Assembly: GCA_963920765.1 (NCBI GenBank)
Contig: OY987246.1
Coordinates: 19,402,868-19,466,867 of the forward strand
Source: Ulota crispa
Taxonomy: Eukaryota; Streptophyta; Bryopsida; Orthotrichales; Orthotrichaceae
Length of the DNA stretch: 64,000 nt
Direction: 5' to 3'
A model generated the notes under the pieces. It did no database searches and was not told the origin of the DNA. It saw only the letters and a program-made list of their open reading frames with translations. Positions within the stretch are counted from its first letter, which is position 1. Every line of letters begins with the position of its first letter. The position numbers and the translations under genes are program-made. Positions 35,729-47,141 of the stretch are shown one piece after another.

Positions 35729-37066
35729 GTGGGATTTGTGAGTCTTGAGTAGTGAGCTTGGATTTTTTTGTCAAAATGTTAAATTTCACTTATAATTGTG
35801 TATATTGGGTCCCATGATTGTGCATTTTAAGGTTTAATCTCTTGCAAAACTTGATGTTTTTTTAATAGTTTTTCCCTTGATTTTGAGCTCAAAATCGATT
35901 CTTGATCACAAAATCTTGACTTACCGCTCATGACTCACCATTTTAAGCTCACAAAATAGTGTTGTTTGAAATAAAATCCTTTGGCACCAAGTTACAATGT
36001 CAGAACTTGGTGCCCTAAGACCTTATTTTGACTAATGTACATACATCTTGGGGCTTTTGAACTCATTTTTGTCTATAACCCAACCCTTTTTGCAAAGAGG
36101 AAACCCTAAATTACTCATGATGGTTTCAAGGTGGTTTCTTGTCATTTTTCTTATTTTCTCAAGTAAGAGACTCTATGTTTGCACTTTTCTACACCTAGTT
36201 AGGTGCACGAGACTTTTGGTTTTCCTTGAAAGAACACTCAAATTTGTGTAATAAGACTGTTGTTTCTTCCTTTGCAAACGCCTCAAAAACTCAATTTTGC
36301 CGAAGGTTTGGAACCCTTTTGGGATAATAAGCCAAGCTGGATGTGCCCTTCATTGTAGGTCAATCTCGATATTCAAGCTGGATGCACCCTTTAATCTTCT
36401 TTTTTCCCTTTATTTAATACTTCGTTAAGAATCATTATAATGAATCAATATATAGAAGGATGACAATATAGAAGGACGAACCTAATAATTGGGTAGTTTG
36501 AGGTTTACATCCATTGCATAATAAGGGGACGACATGAAGAAAAATGATGCATAATTCTAACTTGATTTTCTTCTACTTTTTATTGAGAAGGTTGAAAATA
36601 TCTTCTTGTCAATCATAATGTGTTTGACATGGTCAACAACCCACCTAAAACAAAGCGTTCACAAGAGTCTTCAAAAATTGAGCAATTTGCTATACTTTGA
36701 AAGTGTGAGAGAGTGAATACCACACCTCTCCAAACCATGTCATTCTTGTTTTTGAAGACCTTTATTGTACTTATAACATTCCATGTTCTTTGTCTCTACA
36801 CTCTTGAAAGACTTAGAGGTACCATCATATCCAATATATCCACATACGTCATCTACCCCTCATTTTTTTTGTATTGTATGCACTTTAACCATACAAAATA
36901 CAAAAATTGCTTGGAGAAGTGTAGCTATTACATACGGAGTACATGATTCTCATAGTATGTTGCTCTTTGTTTAGGCAAAAAAACATAATACAATCGTACA
37001 CACATTTTCACAAGTTTAGTATGAAATTTAAAATTTCAATTGACATAGCCAAACTTTTATCACAAA
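35729..37066. other. Intergenic DNA, no gene seen
   Basis: A segment at about 36060-36260 resembles 15290-15500 (both with 'ttttctca' and 'tttgcactttt' blocks followed by 'gtgcrc'), a diverged dispersed repeat. Overlapping short frames at 36048-36974 have no recognisable domain. Confidence 0.45.
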
Positions 37067-37386
37067 GGGAAAATTTCATGATCAATACCCCTGAAGGTTG
37101 CAATATTTACGCAGATACCCCATTTTTTAGAACTGCACAAATATCCTTGAATCATAATTTTCAGGCGTTTGTTTGGTTGTGCATGTCACTTCCCTTCTTC
37201 CTTTGTGTTCAAGTTGCTTCTCTTTTGTTTCATTGCATTCCCTTCTTCAACATTGATCATAAAGGAAGTACAAGAACAAGAAATAAATGCCTAAAAATTA
37301 TGATCCAAGGAGATTTGTGCAATCTCTGAAAAATTATGCAAGTATTGCAAACTTCGGGCAGTTCAGGGGTATCCATGAAATTTTCC
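37067..37386. mobile_element. GGGAAAATTTCATGG-type foldback MITE, 320 bp
   Basis: Left end GGGAAAATTTCATG and right end CATGAAATTTTCC are inverted, as are inner blocks around 'tacccctgaagg' and 'cttcgggcagttcaggggta'. It is homologous to 23284-24518 (outer part), 51743-52039 and 55434-55773. A 128-codon frame spanning the middle is a by-product of the repeat and not a gene. Confidence 0.82.
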
Positions 37387-39500
37387 TCGTTATAATCAAA
37401 TAGCTTTGCTATAAAAGGTTATGTTCCTATAGCATTTTGGCTTGCTTTTCAAGGAAGGTACTTATTCAACTTTCCTCAAGATAGCTTCTCTATGTACAAA
37501 CCCTCCTCCCTTGCGGTCCAAAGCCAATAAGACACATGGACGTCACAATGTACTCTCTTGTATAGCTTGATTAAGATCCATTTGTTCAAGACCCCACATG
37601 AAAGCGGCAGGATCAATGAAAAACAATGAGTACGTTTCTCCAGTTGGAGATGGACATGTGTGGAGATGGGTTTGATTGTTGTCGTAGTTTTATTTGTACA
37701 CAGGCTGTTTTCTAAGGGGACACTGAGTTGTACTTTGGAGGAGAGGCTTTTGTTGAGTGGTACAACAACAGCCCACTGACCCAATTGTTGTTTTCCTCAG
37801 GGCCTTGTATTTTTACATACCTTGGATTGTATGAATGAGTGGAGTGTCTTTCTTTTTTGTGTTGACTTTGTACATGCTTCAGTCACAACCGGCTCTCAAG
37901 CCTCACAAACAAGTGAAAATTTGTGCAAGTGCAAAGAGAAGGATATTGTAGCATGATTTTACAATTCATTGAGCTGGCCGTCTCCAACTCTTCACGTCCA
38001 AAATTATTGGTACTCTTAATGATATGTCACACAAGTGCACTAAGAGTATGGGTGAAGAAATCCAGACCAATTGAACCTTTCCACCACGGTTGCTCAAAAT
38101 GCTTCTAGTTCAAAAATAAAGTCATTTTAAGGTATAATTTTTGCACAACAAAGTTATGAGACAACAAGCTACATAAGCTGTTTTGATTTTTGCACTTGGC
38201 ACTAGTAATGCTAACTTGCATTAATTTAACTTGCAACAATTTAAACAAATGGTGATGTTGCAAGGCTCGTTAATAAAGTAGTTCACAATTATTTGGGTTA
38301 ATCAATATATTTGGGTTATAATACTTAAATATTGTCTCAAATAATGTGACTCATGTGGTCCAAATTTTAATGAGATTTTGTTAACAAGTAGCTCAATTAG
38401 AGAGTGTGTGAAGGATGTTGCAGTTGTTGCTTGAGGGGTGGTAAAAAAATTAATGGCCAAAACCTTGATTAGAGAACAAGGACAATGGACATGCAAAATT
38501 TTTGAATTAATTAAGCAAAATTCATGCAAACTTGCATGAAGGGATTATGCACTATTCAAATTCTTGCACTAATTGAAATAAATTGTGTAGTAGTGAAATA
38601 CATTTTCATTCAACATTTTAAAAGAACACAAACACATATAACTCTTGAAAATACATATTGAAAAGTAATAAAAAAATGTTATATAATTTACTCTAGAACT
38701 TTGCAAATTGAGGTTTAAATTATGTTTACATCTAGTGAAAAAGGTATTGAACATTGAGTTGAATGAAAAGTGCGTTGCTATATATACTTGAGTATTGTTA
38801 TTTTTTACTATTGCTCCTATGTTGAAGAATTAAACAACAAAAATGTATCAGGCATTTTTAGCAAGACCTCATAAACAGTAAAAGATGGCATAACTTAAAT
38901 TCAACTTTTTTCAATCCTTTAACAATAAGAGTTTTGAAAAGACATCACAAACTTACTATTTATTGGTAGCCTAGTTGTTAAAAGGTTAAAAATTTCACCT
39001 CAACTTTTTGAAACCACTACAATAAAGTATCAATCATTGATAAATCAAGAGATGAAATATAAAATGTGAGTTTTTACATGGTGGTAAGTTGTGTCTTAGT
39101 AAACAACACATATAACCTTGAGTATAGTTTCACTTGTATTTTACCAAGTCATTAACAACTTGTCTGATTAACTTATTTGTATGTTAGTTGCCATCATCAT
39201 TTATGCTTGTAAAATAATTTGATATGTTATTTTTTATTTTATAAAAATAAAAAGACATATACAAGCCAAAGTATAGCCATATAGGATCCAACACTTATGT
39301 GTTAGTGCCATATGAATTTTTTTAAATATGTTTGATGATTGAAGAGTGGATTTTCAATTCTATTTAAAATCTTGATGTTACTTACTTTATTGTCTTATAT
39401 GCCATTGAGTTATATTGGTCTTCACATAATCACCTTTGTAAGTTGTTTTAGCTCAAAAATTAAAATACGATCTTTTTCTTATTCTAACCCATTTGTTAGA
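37387..39500. other. Intergenic DNA, no gene seen
   Basis: About 2.1 kb without a supported gene. A 102-codon minus-strand frame at 37476-37784 has slightly raised GC but no domain I recognise. Confidence 0.45.
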
Positions 39501-39504
39501 TTAA

Positions 39505-40361
39505 CCCCTAAAGGACTTGATCCATTTTGAAATGGTCAAACTTCATGTTTAAGCTCAATTTTGTCTTTTAAAGTGTGTTCAAACAACAATTTTATATTTT
39601 TATTGCTTGAAACTATGAATGATATATCACTGCAAGAAATTTCGATTTGTTTCATCAAAAATTGTAATTGTTGTCATTTTTTTTCAAAAAAATGAACATA
39701 AATAAGTTAAAATAGCAAAATAAATTCAAATCACTTGAATTTTTTTCAAGAGGTACAAAAAACATTAAAGACTAGTGTGAAAAAATTTCAATTGGTAATT
39801 TTATTTTTTACACTAAAAACAACCACAACAAAGAATTTAAAGTCAAATTTGACTATCAAAGCAAGTTTATCCTTATATTAATTTAATTAATTTAATTTTG
39901 ATATTTTTGCTGGTAGACACATTCATTTTCTATTTATGTTAATTTTTTTTTGATAAGTTTGATGAAAATTTTGAATTATTGTAAGTTTTTAAAACTAAAT
40001 GTGGAAATAAAATAATACCAATTAGAATATATATTAAAAAAATCTATAATTTCTACCATAAACGAATGGTAGAATGAGAAACATAGTTTTCTACTTTAAG
40101 TTTAAAATGCATATAAAGAGTATAAAATATGAATGAAAAACACACCATATTGTGTTATTTGGATTCTAACACTTGGAGCTTTCAATGGAAATAACTCTTT
40201 CAAATTTTGATGTTTTTCTAAAAAATTATGTGGAATAGACATAAAACTTGTCAAGCTTCATTTTATTAATTTAAACCACATACCAAAAATTAATATTTTG
40301 AAAATTACAATAAGGGTTGACCAAGGTGCATCCAAAAAGTGGATGCGTAGACCTTTAAGGA
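39505..40361. mobile_element. TTAA-family element, 857 bp
   Basis: It starts CCCCTAAAGGACTTG after TTAA (39501-39504) and ends GTAGACCTTTAAGGA before TTAA (40362-40365). The interior differs from the other subfamilies, so this may be another subfamily. No transposase frame. Confidence 0.7.
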
Positions 40362-40365
40362 TTAA

Positions 40366-41368
40366 GATTGTTCACCCTACCACCTTCATGATAAGAAGAA
40401 TTAAAAGTATTAGAGGAAAAATGAGCTCAATAGAAGGCCCCTATGGGAAGTGGTTGGAGGGGTCAAAAGCATTGAAATGTAACATCTTTTTTCAAATAAA
40501 AAGAGACTAATCCCCTATACTTGCTTACAAGTACTTCATGAGAACAATTTCTTTTTACAATATTATATGCTTTTTGTTTCACAAGTGTCCTTGTTTGATT
40601 GGGAATTCTAGTCCAAGTTTATTCTTGTGTCCCACTAAAGGTCCTTGCATTTGTCAATGTCATGTTATAATATTGTTTTCCGTCATCAATCCTTTTGTTA
40701 TGTACCATGGTACACTTTAGTAGTTCACACAAGGTAGAGACACTTGTGTATGTACCTTATCTATGCATCTCCTACCTTAATAAATAGGATACTTTGTCAG
40801 GTTGGGAGGCTTTCTCTTGAGCTCATTTTTCCTCTAATGCTTATTTAACATAGTACAAGACTTTGAATAATGCAAGTTTCTTTCATGCTAATTAGGATAA
40901 ATCCTGTCCAATTAGTGCAAAGATGTGGCATGTATCTTGTCCTTGTTCTTCAGGTAGGATTTTAGACACAACCTTGCAATTTGGTGACAGAGCTTTTGTA
41001 ATGCAATATTCTTCACACACACTCTAGTTGAGTGATATGCTTGCAATTTATTTATTTTTAATTTTGGCCACTTTGGTCATTCTATTTGAGATAATATTCA
41101 AATACTATAACTCACAATATCTCAAACTAACCTAAATTATTGTGAACTATTTTATTAGCGCACCTTGCAAATTCACTTATTACTTGAATTGGTGCAAGTT
41201 ATGCAAGCCACACATATTGAAATAAATTGTGTTGTGCTATAATTCAACAATTACACTGATCATCTCACAAATTAGGCTGCACTAATAAAACCACAATATA
41301 ATTGGAAGAGTTTTTGTGCCTGCCAAATAAGAAGTAGCGTTATGTTGTGATACTAACACCTTTAGAGG
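40366..41368. other. Intergenic DNA, possibly a further decayed TTAA element
   Basis: CACCTTTAGAGG directly before TTAA at 41369 looks like a right terminus; a weak left partner (CTAA then TCCCCTATAC) lies at 40507. If real, the element is about 860 bp and abuts the next one at a shared TTAA. No gene is seen. Confidence 0.35.
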
Positions 41369-41372
41369 TTAA

Positions 41373-42009
41373 CCTCAAAATGACATTGAGGATAGAATGT
41401 GTCCTCAATCAAATTTTGAAATTAAATAAAATTTTATCAAATTACTAGTAGTTTATTATTTTGAAATTTTCTTTTTGAAGTTTAGTTTTAGTTCCAACAA
41501 TCTGAAATGCAAATGATTGATTATGATTTTTCTATTTAAGATTTTGTGCACAAGTGTCCATTGCAATCTTGACTTTTTTAATGTTGAGGGCTCTTGCGAA
41601 TGAGCCTCAAATACACTAAATCTTTGAGAAAATATCACATTAGAAATTCATTTAAAGAATTATAGAGTAGATTTTGAGAAGCTATAAATTGATTGGGGTT
41701 ATGTATGTTGGGCCCTTTAACCTCATATTTTTTTGGTGACCAACTTTTTCAATTTGACATGTGAAAAGAAGATTGAAAGACTTCAAATCACTTTTAAAGT
41801 TTCAACACCCTCATGATCAAGCATTATAATCTTTCCATCCATAAAAGATATTGTTATGTTTTCTTTTCTAATGTGATCTCTAACATGTCTAGTTTGATTT
41901 TACACGGCTACAGTTCATAAAGAATTGATACAACTTATCAAAATGTTGACTTTTTGTTCAAATTAGAACAAATTCCTAGAAGCTCAGGAAATCTACGGTT
42001 GTTTTGGGG
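41373..42009. mobile_element. TTAA-family element, 640-bp subfamily, 637 bp, decayed
   Basis: The interior matches 56153-56800 closely in the same orientation ('gattttgtgca', 'gtgtccat', 'gaatgagcctcaa', 'gatcaagcattataat' blocks), and the length is almost the same. The ends (TTAA then CCTCAAAATGAC; GTTTTGGGG then TTTA) are degraded relative to that copy. Confidence 0.7.
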
Positions 42010-45000
42010 TTTAAAAATTTGCCAAACATTACCTTAAAAGCTTCGGTTTATACAAAGGTTACATCTTAACTAGGCACTACTTTCCTTTTTTTGGAATTAA
42101 TTCAACACAATAATGTTTTGCCTACCCTCAAATAAGGTGTTATATGTAATTAACGTCACATGTACTACTACAATAAAGTAGCGTACCCGTTCAGGCCTTC
42201 AGTCCTCAGGGTCCAGCAGCCCTTTATACTTTATCACAACTACCAAACCTTCGGGGGGGGGGAGGATTGCAATTGGCTGTTCCACAATGGTAAGCTGGGT
42301 GGGCATCCTGATAAAAAAACCGGCTAGCTTAGAAAAATCAAATCATGGTATATTACGATTCAAATATAGGAGGTACTTGATGAATGCTTGTGAAAAACCA
42401 ATCAAAAATAGAGAATACAAAATTTTAGTTAGTGAAGTCAAAATTCTGTAAGCACCGTGATCATCCCCATTAATCATCCCTTACTAGTCAAAACACCAAG
42501 CCCAGAAAACCTAAACCATTTGAATCCTTACTATGTTTGCTTCATCACGTCCAAAACAAAATTATTGATATACTTAAGTTTATTACTTTAAATACTCCTG
42601 GAATTTTTCTACTGTGTGACAAAAGGAAAAAAAATCCAAAAACTCCACCTCCAATTTAAAGAAATGGATTCGTGGGAAAAAACTCTGATTGATCAGCTAA
42701 ACACAAGTCTGCTTAGAGGTTTAAATTCTGGAATACAAGTTATATTGTTGATTTACAAGGGAAGAATGGTTAAATGAATAGTACTAGTTACCTCTACTTC
42801 ACAATCCATTCAAGCTACTTGGATGTTTCAGAGGTTAACCCTTGAACGACTGAGGAGGCCTTTGCGACCAATACAATACAGAGTGTTTTTCTTGTATTTG
42901 GAGTGCATCCACACCTTTATCATAATTGAGATCAACAAAGAAGTTAAAATATAGATCAATGCTGTTCTACTGAGGTAGTCAAGATCCCAAATTTAAAAAA
43001 ATTATTGGTAGCAAATACTAGATATATAGCAGAGTACATACTATGTATTATAGTAGCTCGGTCCTTTTGAAATCAAGGCACCTAGTATAGTATTGATATG
43101 CTTAATACATTTTTTTCAAAAAAAATTGTAAAAAGATACCAAAATTTATAGACAATTACATTTACAGATAGTTACATGTACAAATTGATTTCTTGAGAGT
43201 TTAGGTTAATAATGTATTATACTAACTCAAGATGCATATGAACATAATAATGGACTTTTATAACATTATGACACTACATGAAAGTGACATTAAAAATATA
43301 TGAGGCCACATAAATCACAAAGATGGTCTAAAATCCTTTTTCATATATTTTGACTTCCTTATCATCATTTAAACATGCAATTCATTGTGACATAACCGTA
43401 TGCCATAGAATTGGACATAACATTAAGTGCCCACAATGAATAAAGACCAGCTTTTATAAATAATATTTATGTTTGTTGAAATTCCTCATCTAATCTGAAA
43501 ATCCTTTCAACAAAAAATAATTTGCAGAATTTGAAGTTTGGTTTTTAATGATTGGCTACTTAAATGCTTTATAGGGTAGTATGGTCACACAATTTCAAGA
43601 CGATTAGTTATTTTAGGTATTTTGACTCCATGAACATTTTTTTATTATAAATGATGTAACTCCTCAAGGACAAGGGGATACTATGAATTTTGTTTAAAAT
43701 GTGAAGATTGAATTCTAAGATACAATCTAGAAGAGTAATCAAACGATGACTTTCAAACAACAATCATAATGTTGTGTAGATTGAGGGGCATAGATCATAT
43801 CTATATGGTGAGTCTATTTGTTGCACTCATCAGTTTTTATTAATAAGATTGTAACAAAGAAACCAATATTCTTCTTTAAATTGATAATGGAATGAAAATA
43901 TACAAGGTTAAATTTTACAGCAAAAAAAATTGTATCATTAATATTGCAAAATAATTGCCAAAAAAGGATTTAGAGATATATCTTGAACAAACATTATTAA
44001 AATTAATACAAAAATTTTGGAACATATTAATGGATGAATTAGCAAGTTTTCAAATGTACTCGACCTACTCACATTCATCAATAGTTCAAAAGCTACAAGC
44101 TTGGTCCAAAACTATTTAGAACCTAATAGTGTGCGCACAAAAAAAATAAAAATAAAAAATAAAACTTATAAAAACTCATAGTTTTTATATAATTTAGGAA
44201 TGGCTTTCTCTGTCAAACAGTATCTGTCACATAAAAAATGTAGGATTGAAGCTAGTTTTTTAAAAAAGCAAAGAAAAAGGGACACCATTGGAAAATACTT
44301 GTTACCTGCTATCTAAAGGTTTCTTTTCCTTCTAAAATTGAATAAAAACCAGAGTAAAAACCCAATTGAAGATTGGCATGCCAAATGTTCAAAAATGTAT
44401 TCTTGACTTTACACCAATGTATGGTGAAAATTAACTATACATAATGAAGGCATAATCAACTACAAAACCAAGCACATAGGCCATAGGCAAGGAAAAGCTT
44501 AACTTCTAAATGCCCATGGCACCAAAATATGGTTTTTTTAAGATTGAAATCCAATCCCGTGGGCATTTAGGGGTTGGCTCCTCATGAATCTAATGTCAAT
44601 TCCAATGCAATAAGAATATTCAAAAAAACAAATAAGGATCAATCAATGAAGCAAATATTTGGACAAAAAAAATCCCTAATGGTACAAACATTTTTATTCA
44701 AAGAAACTAGGTCACAAAGCTTTAATAATAGGAATTAAAAAAACAAAAACAAAAAGTAAGGCTCATAGAGGTTAGCATGAAACAAACTCCATGTCACCCA
44801 AAATAAAAGCACACATGCATGGGCATTGTCACTTACAATGTTTAAGGAGAACCAACATTTAGTGTGTTACTAGCCAATAGAAATTATAAAAAAATCTATT
44901 GAAAATCTAAAACTGTTGAACATAGAACCGGCAAGATTTTTCGAATAACACAAATGATAATACGGTAATCACACCTTCTTCACCTTATTCTTGAATTCCA

Positions 45001-45400
45001 AAGAATGAGTAGAGGGCACTCTCTTTGTGATTTGCAAAGGCCTCATTCCATGAAGATTGAGAAAAAAATTCTTCACCTTCAAAGGAGAAGAATGTGCGTA
45101 ACAAAATATTTGCACATGAGATTTTTATTAATGCGTGTCTCTTTTTCATCTCGCTCTTCTTGCTTTCACCTTCCATGTAGTAGTTGAAAACCTTAATTGA
45201 GTGTGTGAATGCAACTTGCTTTCTTACTGCACCCCTGTTTTCTAAGTAAACTCATTCTCCATTCTTTACCACCCATAAAAGGAAAATCACAAACTTCTCC
45301 ATGAAGATGTGCTCCCATGAGTTCCTATTTTGACTCCACAACTTCTCATTCTTCATAGAAATTTCACTCTTGAAAAAGAGTGTAACTATCCCTAATATAT
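42010..45400. other. Intergenic DNA with decayed repeats, no gene
   Basis: It contains R2 copy 2 (about 42340-42457) after a GC-richer patch at 42180-42300, two possible TTAA-family left ends (CCCTTGAACGACTGAGG at 42839, CTCCTCAAGGACAAGGGG at 43660) without clear partners, the miniature element at 44503, and the second copy of the dispersed repeat shared with 10530-10770 (about 45150-45395). Open frames near 45000 are short and unmatched. Confidence 0.5.
44503..44573. mobile_element. Miniature TTAA-family element, 71 bp
   Basis: It starts CTTCTAAATGCCCATGG after TTAA (44499-44502) and ends CCGTGGGCATTTAGGGG before TTGG. Almost nothing lies between the two ends, so the whole element is a hairpin. 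It shows the minimum form in which the termini of this family can persist. Confidence 0.7.
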
Positions 45401-45404
45401 CACA

Positions 45405-45518
45405 TTATAAATACAAAAAATATCTGGTGCATGCCCTTGAGAAATACCGGTTGAAAATGAAAAATTGTCGGGTTTCAGCCTGTAGAGCTAAAAATTTCTC
45501 CCGGAACACCGGTCGGTC
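45405..45518. repeat. Dispersed repeat R2, copy 3
   Basis: It matches 34105-34232 and 42340-42457 around 'ggttgaaaatga' and 'gagctaaaaatttctccc'. It ends directly next to the GC-rich promoter region of the ARF gene, so R2 may have brought in or may border promoter sequence. Confidence 0.6.
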
Positions 45519-45525
45519 ACAAAAC

Positions 45526-45566
45526 CACGTGGCAATAAAAACAGAAATCATACCCCCAGACACGTG
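45526..45566. promoter_or_regulatory. Two G-box motifs (CACGTG) upstream of the ARF gene
   Basis: CACGTG occurs at 45526-45531 (within CCACGTGG) and 45561-45566 (within ACACGTGCC), 35 bp apart. G-boxes are known binding sites for bHLH and bZIP factors in plants. Their position at the start of the GC-rich region that leads into the ARF gene, about 120-160 bp before the auxin-response-element repeat, suggests a promoter module. Confidence 0.55.
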
Positions 45567-45644
45567 CCACTCACCAACGAAACTGAAGGAACACAGTAAT
45601 CCAAACTATACAATACACCATACCTCAGACATACGGATAATCGT

Positions 45645-45962
45645 ATGAACATCGTACGAAGACTCTCTACCGTACAGAGAGAGAGCGTAGGAGACCAAGC
45701 CTCTGTATTGTACAGAGACAGCGTAGAAGACCAAGCCTCTGTATTGTACAGAGACAGCGTAGAAGACCAAGCCTCTGTCCTGTACAGAGACAGCGTAGAA
45801 GACGAAGCCGGTGGCGTAAAGCTCTACAGTCTACAGTACGTAGTACCGTCTGAACCTGTACGCCCTCCCTCGCTCGCCGCACCTCCTGTCTCGCTGCTCT
45901 CGCTCCTCACAATGGCGATGGCGATGGCGATCCTGCACCAGATGGCACCCACAATCAAATAG
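45645..45962 (+). CDS. Possible upstream ORF with 12-residue repeats
   Basis: A 105-codon frame in the ARF upstream region translates the 36-bp tandem repeat as near-identical 12-residue units (core DQASVLYRD). Because 36 is a multiple of three, repeat gain or loss keeps the frame. If transcription starts before 45645 this would be an upstream ORF of the ARF messenger. It is equally likely to be non-coding promoter DNA. No homologous family is recognised. Confidence 0.2.
   Translation: MNIVRRLSTVQRESVGDQASVLYRDSVEDQASVLYRDSVEDQASVLYRDSVEDEAGGVKLYSLQYVVPSEPVRPPSLAAPPVSLLSLLTMAMAMAILHQMAPTIK
45685..45810. promoter_or_regulatory. 36-bp tandem repeat carrying three auxin response elements
   Basis: Units of 36 bp begin at 45685, 45721 and 45757, with a partial fourth at 45793. 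Each of the three full units ends in GAGACA (45715-45720, 45751-45756, 45787-45792), which is TGTCTC on the minus strand, the canonical auxin response element bound by ARF B3 domains. A fourth element in the opposite orientation, TGTCTC, lies at 45887-45892. Multiple spaced or inverted elements are known to favour binding of ARF dimers. The array sits about 1.4 kb before the ARF start codon. Confidence 0.7.
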
Positions 45963-47141
45963 ATAGACATGCCCGAAACATAGCTGATCTAGTGCGGAAA
46001 GAAGCATGCTCCTAAAGCAGGCCTTGTCAGTGGCTTCAATCACCTCCGAGGGTAATCCTAATCGTACACGAGGGTAAGCTTATCAATCATGGAGGCGGCG
46101 GAGGGGGAAGGGTGCTGCGACAATACTACCATAACAACAACGACGACGGCGTTGAGAGATGGCGCTCTTTAAGAAGTCTAGGTATGCATGTACAAATTCT
46201 AACAGTAGTAGCCTCTGTTGCAAGATCCTGGGAAGGGATACGGTATCCATGGATCGATAACAGAGACGGAATCTAGAAACACATGGTTATGAAGCTTGTC
46301 GTGCTTTTAGGGATGTTAAGCTTGATTGTTCTGGAGTTTTTTGACCGGAGGCATATGATGTGGCGCATATAAGAGTGCATCGGTGTGCTTTCTTGAGTTT
46401 TCGGTGTACGCAATTTGAGGCTCAGGGATGGAGCATGATGTTGCTGTTGTTGTTGTTAGTGATGTTGTTGTTAGTGTTGTTGTTGTTAGTGATGTTGTTG
46501 TTAGTGTTGTTGTTATTGTTAGTAGTACTGTAGTGTTAGGCCTTGTTGATCGGCTTACGAGTTCGCTTCTTCATCGCATTGAAGGAAGCCTTTAGAAGAA
46601 TGGCTGGAAATTTGGCTCCGGGTGGCGTGTTACTAGCTTCCACTGAGGTGAACTGGTGACATGGAGGATCACTAGCTTTGCAGAGATGGTGTGATCGTGA
46701 TGTTAACTTGCTTAAGGAATTTGAGGTGAGCACGGCCGTTATGGTGGTGCTTCAGACATTGCAAAAAAATTCATACGGGCAGGGAAACATGCTTTAACGA
46801 CAGTTACCCTACAAGGGAGGTTGATTGTGTAGTGTGTCATTCCACATGGAAATAGGATGAGCAGCAAATGGAAGTCTTGTACAAGTATATGTGAAAATAT
46901 CTCAATAGAAGGTGGCTTTGGGCAGGGAATGTTCCACAGAGCCACTGCTGCAAGTGGAGGTTAACCTGGTGGTGTATGGCATGGTTTGCAGCAAATTGAG
47001 CAACATGAGGTGGAAGGGATGCTGGGACGTGGTCTACAGAGAGATTGAAGCTGTGAAGAACGCCTTTTGAAAGGATTTTAGTAGTGGGAGAAATTTTGGT
47101 TGAGCATTAAAGCCATTTGTTGGCAGTCGACGAGATTACGT
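45893..47141 (+). promoter_or_regulatory. Probable promoter/5' leader region of the ARF gene
   Basis: GC content is well above that of intergenic DNA, with simple repeats typical of plant leaders: GCGATG units at about 45912-45930 and a (GTT)n-rich tract at about 46440-46525. Several short frames with their own ATG precede the ARF start, so translation may be limited by upstream ORFs if they are in the messenger. The transcription start cannot be placed. Confidence 0.45.

Noticed and set aside
36943-37329. 128-codon plus-strand frame
   Set aside because: Most of it lies within a palindromic MITE whose relatives do not keep the frame.
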